DNA of 11,489 nt from Lachnospiraceae bacterium (GTDB taxonomy: Bacteria; Bacillota; Clostridia; Lachnospirales; Lachnospiraceae), in NCBI GenBank assembly GCA_024691065.1, contig JAILOA010000253.1, forward strand, positions 1 to 11,489, given 5' to 3'. Of the stretch, positions 5,898 to 11,489 are shown piece after piece (position 1 is the first letter of the stretch; each line of letters starts with the position of its first letter). Under the pieces are notes generated by a model. It did not search any database and was not told where the DNA came from. It worked only from the letters and a program-made list of their open reading frames with translations. The position numbers and the translations under genes are program-made.

Positions 5898-8018
5898 TTA
5901 ATATACCGAGAAAAGAAGCTTTCCATAGCTTGGGAATGGCCAGTATTTTTCAGGTGTAAGCATTTCTGCTTCATCAACATATTTTCTTAATTCTTCCATC
6001 TGAGGAAGTACACAGTCTCTGATCGAAGCTGAGGTTTCGATAATGCTGTCGAACTCCTCGAGGTCTGCGAGAACCTTCTCCAATTTATCAACATTTTCCA
6101 AAATGTAATCTGTGAGCTCAGAGAGTCGCTCAAGTGTTGAAATTTCATAGTTACATTTAACCTTGTCACTTACTGATCTCATAATGCTTGCTGTTTCGGC
6201 GAGAGCATGAAGGTAGCATTCGATGGATGGTAGATAATTTTTTCTTACCATATCAACCATTGTGTGACCCTCGATATTTACGCTCTTGCAGTAGTTCTCA
6301 AGCATGATTTCACATCTGGAGTGAAGCTCGGTTTCAGAGAATACCTTGTGAGCCATAAGCATATCCATGTTCTGCTTATCAAGAAGGTGTGGCATAGCAT
6401 CTGCAGTAGTCTTTAAGTTTGAAAGACCTCTTACTTCTGTAGCTTCCTTAACCCACTCTTCACCGTAGCCGTTACCATTGAAGAGAATTCTCTGATGATT
6501 TGTGATAACTTCCTTGATAAGTTCATGAAGCTCTGTTTCAAAATCAGCAGCACCTTCAAGTCTGTCAGCATACTGCTTCAAGCTTTCAGCAACCGCTGCA
6601 TTTAACATAATGTTACAGCAAGCGATACTGTTTGAAGAACCGAGTGATCTGAACTCGAACTTGTTACCTGTGAAGGCGAATGGTGATGTACGGTTTCTGT
6701 CTGTTGTATCTCTTGAGAATCTTGGAAGTGAATGTACTCCAAGCTTCATAATTACTTTTTCTGTTCCCTCATAAGGAGTGTCAGTCTTGATTGCATCGAG
6801 GATAGCAGTGAGCTCATCACCGAGGAATACGGAAATGATTGCAGGTGGAGCCTCGTTAGCACCGAGTCTGTGGTCGTTTCCGGCAGTTGCAACGGAGAGA
6901 CGTAAAAGATCCTGATAATCATCCACAGCCTGGATAACACCGCAAAGGAAAAGAAGGAACTGTGCATTTTCATAAGGAGTTTCACCAGGTGATAAAAGGT
7001 TTGTACCCTTATCGGTTGCCATTGACCAGTTATTATGCTTACCGGAACCGTTTACACCTGCGAATGGTTTTTCATGAAGGAGACAAACCATACCGTGCTT
7101 TCTGGCAACTTTCTGCATAATTTCCATTGTAAGCTGGTTGTTATCTGTCGCAACATTTGTAGTTGAGAAAATAGGAGCAAGCTCGTGCTGTGCAGGCGCA
7201 ACCTCGTTGTGCTCTGTCTTTGCGAGGATACCAAGCTTCCAAAGCTCGTTGTTCAAATCCTCCATAAATTCCGTAACACGTGGCTTGATTACACCAAAGT
7301 AATGATCATCCAATTCCTGTCCCTTTGGAGCCTTAGCACCAAAAAGTGTTCTACCTGTATATACAAGGTCAGGCCTCTTCTCAAACATTTCCTTATCTAC
7401 AAGGAAATATTCCTGCTCAGGTCCAACGCTGGTTCTTACATATTTTACTTCTGTACCGAAGAGCTTCAAAATTCTCTTTGCCTGGCGGTTAAGTGCCTGC
7501 ATGGAACGAAGAAGCGGTGTTTTCTTATCAAGTGCATCACCTGAATATGAGCAGAATGCAGTAGGGATGCAAAGTGTATGATCTTTAATAAATGCATAAG
7601 ATGTCGGGTCCCATGCTGTATATCCTCTTGCTTCAAATGTAGCTCTCAGTCCGCCTGATGGGAATGAAGATGCATCCGGCTCACCCTTGATGAGCTCTTT
7701 GCCTGAGAATTCCATAATTACTCCACCATCCGGAGAAGGAGTAATGAAGCTGTCGTGCTTCTCGGCGGTTACACCTGTAAGAGGCTGGAACCAATGAGTA
7801 TAATGTGTTGCTCCATTTTCAATTGCCCAATCACGCATTGTACTTGCAACTGCTTCAGCAACCTCCGGCTCGAGCTTTACATTTTCATCAATTGTTTTCT
7901 TAAGTGAATTATAAACCTTATCTGAAAGTCTTGATTTCATTACTTTGTCGCTAAATACCTTTGAACCGAAAAGCTCAGGTACATTTAATTTCTCACATCC
8001 TAATTTTGTTGATTGCAT
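5898..8018 (-). CDS. glnN: Type III glutamine synthetase
   Basis: This ATP-dependent cytoplasmic enzyme makes glutamine from glutamate and ammonia. Its 706 residues match the type III (GSIII, GlnN) family, which is far longer than the ~440-470 residue type I enzymes. The N-terminal GSIII-specific part carries VPELFGSKVFSD (13-24) and HWFQPLTG (75-82). The catalytic core has VGPEQEYFLVDKE (198-210) with metal-binding glutamates, KTEHNEVAPAQHELAP (267-282), NGSGKHNNWS (323-332) with the catalytic-site histidine, and NKFEFRSLGSS later on. A helical C-terminal region rich in Glu and Leu follows, ending in a WPFPSYG motif. GGAG at 8027-8030, eight bases before the ATG, supports the start. The upstream spacer carries three tandem repeats and a stable hairpin, suggesting its own control. 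Downstream lies a structured spacer and then purF. Confidence 0.96.
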   Translation of the reverse strand: MQSTKLGCEKLNVPELFGSKVFSDKVMKSRLSDKVYNSLKKTIDENVKLEPEVAEAVASTMRDWAIENGATHYTHWFQPLTGVTAEKHDSFITPSPDGGVIMEFSGKELIKGEPDASSFPSGGLRATFEARGYTAWDPTSYAFIKDHTLCIPTAFCSYSGDALDKKTPLLRSMQALNRQAKRILKLFGTEVKYVRTSVGPEQEYFLVDKEMFEKRPDLVYTGRTLFGAKAPKGQELDDHYFGVIKPRVTEFMEDLNNELWKLGILAKTEHNEVAPAQHELAPIFSTTNVATDNNQLTMEIMQKVARKHGMVCLLHEKPFAGVNGSGKHNNWSMATDKGTNLLSPGETPYENAQFLLFLCGVIQAVDDYQDLLRLSVATAGNDHRLGANEAPPAIISVFLGDELTAILDAIKTDTPYEGTEKVIMKLGVHSLPRFSRDTTDRNRTSPFAFTGNKFEFRSLGSSNSIACCNIMLNAAVAESLKQYADRLEGAADFETELHELIKEVITNHQRILFNGNGYGEEWVKEATEVRGLSNLKTTADAMPHLLDKQNMDMLMAHKVFSETELHSRCEIMLENYCKSVNIEGHTMVDMVRKNYLPSIECYLHALAETASIMRSVSDKVKCNYEISTLERLSELTDYILENVDKLEKVLADLEEFDSIIETSASIRDCVLPQMEELRKYVDEAEMLTPEKYWPFPSYGKLLFSVY

Positions 8019-8047
8019 AGATAAATCTCCTCTCTGAATTGTGTTAT

Positions 8048-8074
8048 GATTTCAAAGTGTTTTCCCTTGAAATC
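8048..8074 (-). other. 10-bp hairpin in glutamine synthetase leader
   Basis: On the minus strand GATTTCAAGG pairs with CTTTGAAATC across a 7-base loop (one G-U pair), ending 29 bases before the start codon. No U-run follows, so it is not a simple terminator. It lies just downstream of the last tandem repeat and could be the first structure of the mRNA, or a stabiliser or protein-binding site. Confidence 0.55.
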
Positions 8075-8076
8075 GG

Positions 8077-8105
8077 GTTACATTTCCTATAATTTCTCAG
8101 GTCAA
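8077..8105 (-). promoter_or_regulatory. Possible glutamine synthetase promoter within the tandem repeat
   Basis: On the minus strand TTGACC (8105-8100) and TGTAAC (8082-8077) are separated by 17 bases. The same pair, TTGACC and TGTAAG at the same spacing, occurs in the middle repeat at 8158-8153 and 8135-8130. The -10 boxes are poor, and the most upstream repeat lacks the -35 box. This is a weak call, made mainly because two copies keep the same layout. Confidence 0.3.
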
Positions 8106-8220
8106 ACCTGATTTCGAAAATTTTACTTGCTTACATTTCCTATAATTTCTGAGGTCAAACCTGATTTCGAAAATTATTAATTGCTTACATTTCCTATTAA
8201 AATTCTGAGACTAGAACCCG
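8078..8220. repeat. Three tandem ~53-bp repeats between asnB and glutamine synthetase gene
   Basis: Units begin TTACATTTCC at 8078, 8131 and 8185 (periods 53 and 54). The first two are nearly identical; the third is shorter and more diverged, ending at the asnB stop codon. Each carries TTACATTTCCTAT, an AGGTCAAACCT core and, in the first two, a TTTCGAAA palindrome. The first unit forms a 5-bp hairpin (TCAGG/CCTGA). On the minus strand they lie upstream of glutamine synthetase. No terminator for asnB is visible here, so read-through is possible. Confidence 0.85.
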
Positions 8221-8221
8221 A

Positions 8222-9817
8222 TTACTCGCCGCTTTCTCCGTAGTTTGAGAGCACGCGGGCGGACGGATCATTTACGTTACACCCTTCCCAATTTTTATTA
8301 GGCATCCAAAAATCCTTAACCATTTCTGACTGGCCGGGATAATATTTTTCGAAAATGTCTCTGTAAAGCAGAGACTCCTTTGTAAAAGGCTTCGCATGAG
8401 AATACTTCTCGATACCTGCCTCATACTCCTCGTCTGTGTATGCATTTTCCGCATATTCTGCAAGGTCATCCTTGAGTGAATGTCCAACCGCATCCGAGAA
8501 TGCAGCCTTTTCACGCCAAAGAATGTTTTCCGGAATAAAACCATCCTTTTCAAATGCATGACGGAGCAAATATTTGCCCTTGCCGTAAGTATTCATTTTC
8601 TTCTCGGGATCAATCGCCATACAGTAATCAACGAAATCCAAATCGCCGAAAGGCACTCTTGCTTCAAGCGAGTTTACGCTGATACAACGGTCTGCCCTAA
8701 GCACATCATACATATGAATTTCATGAATACGTTTCTCGGCTTCCTTCTGAAATTCCTCCGCATTCGGAGCAAAGTCGGTGTATTTGTAACCGAAAATTTC
8801 ATCCGAAATCTCACCCGTAAGAATAACCCTGATGTCCGACTGCTCATGAATCGCCTTGCACACAAGGTACATACCGATTGAAGCACGGACGGTTGTTATG
8901 TCATAGGTACCGAGCGCTGCGATAACAGGCTCAAGTGCATCGATGACATCCTGCTTGGAAATAATAACTTCATGGTGATTTGAATGAATGTAGTCTGCAA
9001 CCTCGCGCGCATATTTTAAATCGATTGCATCAATATCCATTCCAATCGCATAAGTTTCCAGCGGTTTGTCGAGAATATTTGCGGCAATACCACAAACAAG
9101 TGAAGAATCAAGACCACCCGAAAGCAGGAAACCAACAGGTGAATCCGAATCCAAACGCTTCTCAATACCCTTAATCAGAAGGTCGTGTATATTTACTGAA
9201 ATTTCCTCTATATCATCCTGATGCATTTTTTCAGGATGGGAAATGTTGCGATAGCAAATGAACTTTCCATCTTCAAAATAATGTCCCGGCGGGAACGGCA
9301 TAATCTTATCTGTGAGTGAAATAAGATTCTTAGGTTCGGATGCAAATGCATATGAACCCTCGGCAGTTACACCATAGTAAAGCGGGCGGATACCGATCGG
9401 ATCTCTCGCTGCCACGAATGAATCCTTCGCAGCATCATATAAAATCAATGCATATTCGGCATCGAGCATGCCAAACATTTTTGTACCGTACTCCATATAA
9501 AGGGCCGGCAATATCTCACAGTCCGAATCACTTTTAAAGTTGTAGCCCTTGGCTATAAGCTCTTCTTTTAAAGGACGGAAACCGTAAATCTCACCATTAC
9601 AGGAAAGAGTGATTTCATTTTTATCATTTTTTAATTCAAAGGGCTGCATACCTGCTTCAGTTAAGCCCATAATTGAAAGTCTGTTAAAACCTATCCATCC
9701 ACCTTTAACCTCTACCATTCTGTCAGCATCAGGTCCTCTGGTATGAGTTTTCTCCAAGGCTTCTTTCATTTCGAACAAGGTTTTCTCCTTGCCGCACAAG
9801 CCAATAATTGAGCACAT
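8222..9817 (-). CDS. asnB: Asparagine synthase (glutamine-hydrolysing), AsnB type
   Basis: AsnB converts aspartate to asparagine using ATP and glutamine in the cytoplasm. I place the start at the ATG at 9817, giving 531 residues, because the class II amidotransferase nucleophile Cys must be residue 2 (MCSIIGLCG), and GGAGGTGG at 9826-9833 is well spaced. A longer frame from 9856 would add 13 residues and bury that cysteine. The glutaminase domain (about 2-190) shows NRLSIMG (45-51), NGEIYG (74-79), SDSDCE (96-101) and ARDPIGIRPLYYG (137-149). The synthetase domain has the pyrophosphate loop SGGLDSS (233-239), an LTGEISDEIFGY ATP-site motif and a SLEARVPFGD motif. The Asn usual in NGEIYN is Gly here. 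An attenuator-type leader precedes it, and the glutamine synthetase gene follows after 203 bases of repeats. Confidence 0.95.
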   Translation of the reverse strand: MCSIIGLCGKEKTLFEMKEALEKTHTRGPDADRMVEVKGGWIGFNRLSIMGLTEAGMQPFELKNDKNEITLSCNGEIYGFRPLKEELIAKGYNFKSDSDCEILPALYMEYGTKMFGMLDAEYALILYDAAKDSFVAARDPIGIRPLYYGVTAEGSYAFASEPKNLISLTDKIMPFPPGHYFEDGKFICYRNISHPEKMHQDDIEEISVNIHDLLIKGIEKRLDSDSPVGFLLSGGLDSSLVCGIAANILDKPLETYAIGMDIDAIDLKYAREVADYIHSNHHEVIISKQDVIDALEPVIAALGTYDITTVRASIGMYLVCKAIHEQSDIRVILTGEISDEIFGYKYTDFAPNAEEFQKEAEKRIHEIHMYDVLRADRCISVNSLEARVPFGDLDFVDYCMAIDPEKKMNTYGKGKYLLRHAFEKDGFIPENILWREKAAFSDAVGHSLKDDLAEYAENAYTDEEYEAGIEKYSHAKPFTKESLLYRDIFEKYYPGQSEMVKDFWMPNKNWEGCNVNDPSARVLSNYGESGE

Positions 9818-9854
9818 TTCTCTATCCACCTCCGATTTTGGGTCAAATAAACAC

Positions 9855-9891
9855 AAAAAAAGGCGCCTCGGATATTAAAATCCAAGACGCC
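9855..9891 (-). terminator. Intrinsic terminator inside asnB leader (attenuator)
   Basis: On the minus strand a 12-bp stem (GGCGTCTTGGAT with ATCCGAGGCGCC, two G-U pairs) is followed by seven Us. It lies between a consensus promoter and the asnB start codon, so it would attenuate asnB; it would also stop transcripts arriving from the response regulator gene. Its 5' arm overlaps the hexaloop hairpin at 9884-9899. Confidence 0.88.
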
Positions 9892-9899
9892 TTTGTCTT
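9884..9899 (-). promoter_or_regulatory. Single hexaloop antiterminator hairpin in asnB leader
   Basis: The stem AAGAC/GTCTT closes the six-base loop AAAGGC, with A at position 1 and G at position 4, as in ANTAR-type P2 hairpins. The loop and 3' arm are the 5' arm of the terminator at 9855-9891, so the folds exclude each other. It resembles the gltB P2 hairpin in loop sequence (AAxGGC) and in running straight into a GGAT-containing terminator arm. No P1 hairpin fits upstream, because transcription should start near 9903. Confidence 0.55.
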
Positions 9900-9910
9900 T
9901 GCTGAAAAAG

Positions 9911-9939
9911 ATAATACAACTAATTTTTTCATTTGTCAA
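9911..9939 (-). promoter_or_regulatory. asnB promoter, sigma-A type
   Basis: On the minus strand TTGACA (9939-9934) and TATTAT (9916-9911) are 17 bases apart, both close to consensus. The predicted start near 9903 leaves only about four bases before the hexaloop hairpin. It lies between the response regulator stop codon and asnB, so asnB is transcribed separately. Confidence 0.87.
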
Positions 9940-9967
9940 CAAATTTTTTTTAAAAACAAATATTTTT

Positions 9968-9999
9968 ATCGGATATTTTAATTATTTTCCATATCCGAT
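9968..9999. other. Inverted repeat over the end of the response regulator gene
   Basis: ATCGGATAT (9968-9976) and ATATCCGAT (9991-9999) form a 9-bp stem around the stop codon at 9984-9982. On the minus strand no U-run follows. On the plus strand it is followed by TTTTGTTTTG, but no plus-strand gene reads toward it. It may help protect the mRNA end; a terminator function is doubtful. Confidence 0.35.
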
Positions 10000-10701
10000 T
10001 TTGTTTTGAATCTCCTGAACATAGCTTCTGCCCATCGGTAAAATCTCTTTATTTACAAGGGTTACGTAGTAACTTGTAAAATCGTAATTATGAATATAAT
10101 TTAGATTAACAATATATGATTTATGGATACGGATAAAATTGGAGGGCAAAATATTCTCCAAATCTTTCATACGATATTGCAGTGAATTCAAAGTTTTATT
10201 TTGCAAATGATAATTTATCACCCGTCCGTTTGAAGATATGTAAAGCAAAAGAGAGTAGCTTACATTTGTCTGAATCTGGTTATTCAAACGGAGTAAAAAA
10301 GAGTATCGGTTCGTAGCCATTTTAAGTTGATCAAACAGCTGCTTCTTCACAAATGGCTTGACCAGGAATGAAAAGCAGTGTATGTCATTGATGGCATTTA
10401 CCATATATTCCGGATGGCCGGTGATAAAGATAATCGGTATGTCAATGTAGTCGGCATATTTTGAAAGATTCTTTGCGAATTCGATCCCTAGTGAATTTAC
10501 GTCATCACCCATCGATATATCAAGTATGAAAAGTGAAATTGACGGATGTTCTCTCTTTAAATGATTTTCGGCAGCGGTGTGAGACGAGAAGGATAATATA
10601 TTTATATTGCTGTCATATTCGTTTATGAATGCCTGTGTTTGTGTTGACTGCACAGGATTATCTTCCAAAAGCAGGATGGTATAATTTTCAGTGGTATTCA
10701 T
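9982..10701 (-). CDS. LytTR-family response regulator (AgrA/LytR type)
   Basis: This 239-residue protein is a two-component transcription regulator. The receiver domain occupies about 7-125, with the acidic pocket Glu13-Asp14, the phosphoacceptor Asp61 (LFILDIS), the switch Thr94 (IFITGH) and Lys115 (LVKPF). A LytTR DNA-binding domain follows at about 140-239, with the typical FIRIHKSYIVNLNYI (189-203) and LPMGRSYV (221-228) signatures. Such proteins act as dimers on pairs of short direct DNA repeats, often controlling peptides, bacteriocins or cell-envelope functions and often their own gene. No sensor kinase is adjacent within the window, so its input signal is unknown. AGAGGTG at 10708-10714, six bases before the ATG, supports the start. 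A 73-bp tandem repeat lies upstream and may be its own control region. It reads toward asnB but asnB has a separate promoter. Confidence 0.92.
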   Translation of the reverse strand: MNTTENYTILLLEDNPVQSTQTQAFINEYDSNINILSFSSHTAAENHLKREHPSISLFILDISMGDDVNSLGIEFAKNLSKYADYIDIPIIFITGHPEYMVNAINDIHCFSFLVKPFVKKQLFDQLKMATNRYSFLLRLNNQIQTNVSYSLLLYISSNGRVINYHLQNKTLNSLQYRMKDLENILPSNFIRIHKSYIVNLNYIHNYDFTSYYVTLVNKEILPMGRSYVQEIQNKIGYGK

Positions 10702-10747
10702 AGTTTACACCTCTATGATAATAATTTTAACATTTGAAATCCCATTG

Positions 10748-10893
10748 TAATCCCCTGTTATCTTGATATAACCGGATTATTGTAAATTATATTATTAAAA
10801 TATATCTGCATTTTAGTAATTAATTCCCTATTACTCTAATATAACCGGATTATTGTAAATTATATTATAAAATTTTTTCTGCATTTAAGTAAT
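10748..10893. repeat. 73-bp tandem repeat upstream of the response regulator gene
   Basis: The stretch ATATAACCGGATTATTGTAA begins at 10766 and again at 10839, and similarity extends for about 73 bases per copy, including a TCTGCATTTTAGTAAT-like end. Each copy holds an imperfect palindrome centred on CCGG and, on the minus strand, overlapping TATAAT words. The repeat ends about 47 bases before the response regulator start codon. I see no gene in it. Confidence 0.85.
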
Positions 10894-10951
10894 TGTGCAG
10901 ATTAAAATTATATGATTTTATAATATTAACAAAGCTTGATTTTCAATCAGA

Positions 10952-11425
10952 TTATTGAATTATATCCACAACTTCTCCGATATACATATCATGTGGTGCA
11001 ATACCATCATAAAAACGCTCTGCAATATCGGCCGGCATATTTTCGGTTTTAAGCTCCTGCATAAAAAGTTTCTTGCATACAAGAGTTACTTCAGCCTCTT
11101 CAAATGTAACGCTCTCCGAAACCTCCTTCGCTGTGAGTCCCTCAAAATTCATCTTATCGATATCTTTTCCGGACTTTGAACCCATAATACCGAGGATTTC
11201 CCTGCAGCTTTCCGGAAAAAAACTAACCGTAAAATACTCATTATTATCCAAAAATTCATGTGTATATCGTGAGGTACGGCAGTAAACTGTCGCAACAGGC
11301 ATATTCCAAAGGGTTCCAAGCCCACCCCAGCTGATTGTCATAGTATTAAAACTCTCCTTATTTCCGGCAGTAAGGAGCGCCCATTTCTTATCAAATTGTT
11401 CAAAAATATCAGTATTAAAATTCAT
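10952..11425 (-). CDS. Flavin reductase-family protein (FMN-binding split barrel)
   Basis: The 157-residue product looks like a small member of the flavin reductase-like family, which binds FMN in a split-barrel fold and often uses NAD(P)H to reduce flavin or supply reduced flavin to a partner. The segment KKWALLTAGNKESFNTMTIS (13-32), followed by WGGLGTLWNMPVATVYCR and the YTHEFLDNNEYFTVSFF stretch, fits the family's flavin-binding N-terminal half. No signal peptide or membrane segment is seen, so it is likely cytoplasmic. GGAGG at 11433-11437, seven bases before the ATG, supports the start. It has no obvious link to nitrogen metabolism, and 250 bases of repeat-bearing DNA separate it from the response regulator. 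The exact substrate cannot be told from sequence. Confidence 0.82.
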   Translation of the reverse strand: MNFNTDIFEQFDKKWALLTAGNKESFNTMTISWGGLGTLWNMPVATVYCRTSRYTHEFLDNNEYFTVSFFPESCREILGIMGSKSGKDIDKMNFEGLTAKEVSESVTFEEAEVTLVCKKLFMQELKTENMPADIAERFYDGIAPHDMYIGEVVDIIQ

Positions 11426-11489
11426 TTTATAACCTCCGAAAATGTTGATTTTTATAACAAAGTAAGTCCAAAATAAACCACAACCTAAT

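Noticed and set aside
7185..7544. 119-codon open frame on the plus strand
   Set aside because: It is a shadow of the glutamine synthetase gene on the other strand, with no ribosome site or recognisable domain.
8041..8220. Glutamine (glnA-type) riboswitch upstream of glutamine synthetase
   Set aside because: None of the conserved core segments I know for that class are present; the spacer is tandem repeat instead.
8078..8220. CRISPR array
   Set aside because: The repeats are adjacent tandem copies of ~53 bp without unique spacers, and there are no cas genes.
8480..8881. 133-codon open frame on the plus strand
   Set aside because: It is a shadow of asnB on the opposite strand; no independent support.
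9818..9856. Upstream ATG extending AsnB by 13 residues
   Set aside because: It would bury the catalytic cysteine, lies against the terminator U-run and has no ribosome site; the ATG at 9817 has a strong one and puts Cys at position 2.
9841..9905. T-box riboswitch in front of asnB
   Set aside because: The leader is too short, with no specifier stem and no conserved T-box sequence before the terminator.

Overview
The window looks like chromosomal DNA of a low-GC anaerobic Firmicute, most likely a Lachnospiraceae member close to Butyrivibrio or Pseudobutyrivibrio. The basis is AT-rich intergenic DNA, strong GGAGG ribosome sites, consensus TTGACA/TATAAT-type promoters, a type III glutamine synthetase, and protein sequences of clostridial type. 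The genus is an inference from memory. All six recognised genes lie on the minus strand, so transcription runs from high to low coordinates.

Layout in order of transcription: a small flavin reductase-family protein (11425-10952); a spacer with a 73-bp tandem repeat; a LytTR-type response regulator (10701-9982); an attenuator-type leader and asparagine synthase AsnB (9817-8222); a spacer with three copies of a ~53-bp repeat; type III glutamine synthetase (8018-5898); a spacer with a long-range RNA-like fold and a terminator-like hairpin; amidophosphoribosyltransferase PurF (5458-4049); a repeat-rich spacer of about 640 bp; and the glutamate synthase large subunit GltB (start 3208, running off the window at base 1).

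The four central genes form a glutamine hub. Glutamine synthetase makes glutamine. GltB, PurF and AsnB all spend it through N-terminal-cysteine class II amidotransferase domains, making glutamate, phosphoribosylamine and asparagine. Each gene has its own long upstream region, so they look individually regulated rather than a tight operon.

The most interesting signal is regulatory. The gltB leader has a consensus promoter, then two hexaloop hairpins placed exactly at the predicted transcript start. The second hairpin overlaps the 5' arm of a strong intrinsic terminator. This is the layout of ANTAR-protein antitermination targets. The asnB leader carries a shortened version: the same loop sequence type and an overlapping terminator, but no first hairpin. 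No ANTAR protein gene is present in the window. Other unexplained structure includes two 112-bp direct repeats (107/112 identical) and a 212-bp imperfect inverted repeat between purF and gltB, the repeats before the glutamine synthetase gene, and a pair of mutually exclusive helices after it.
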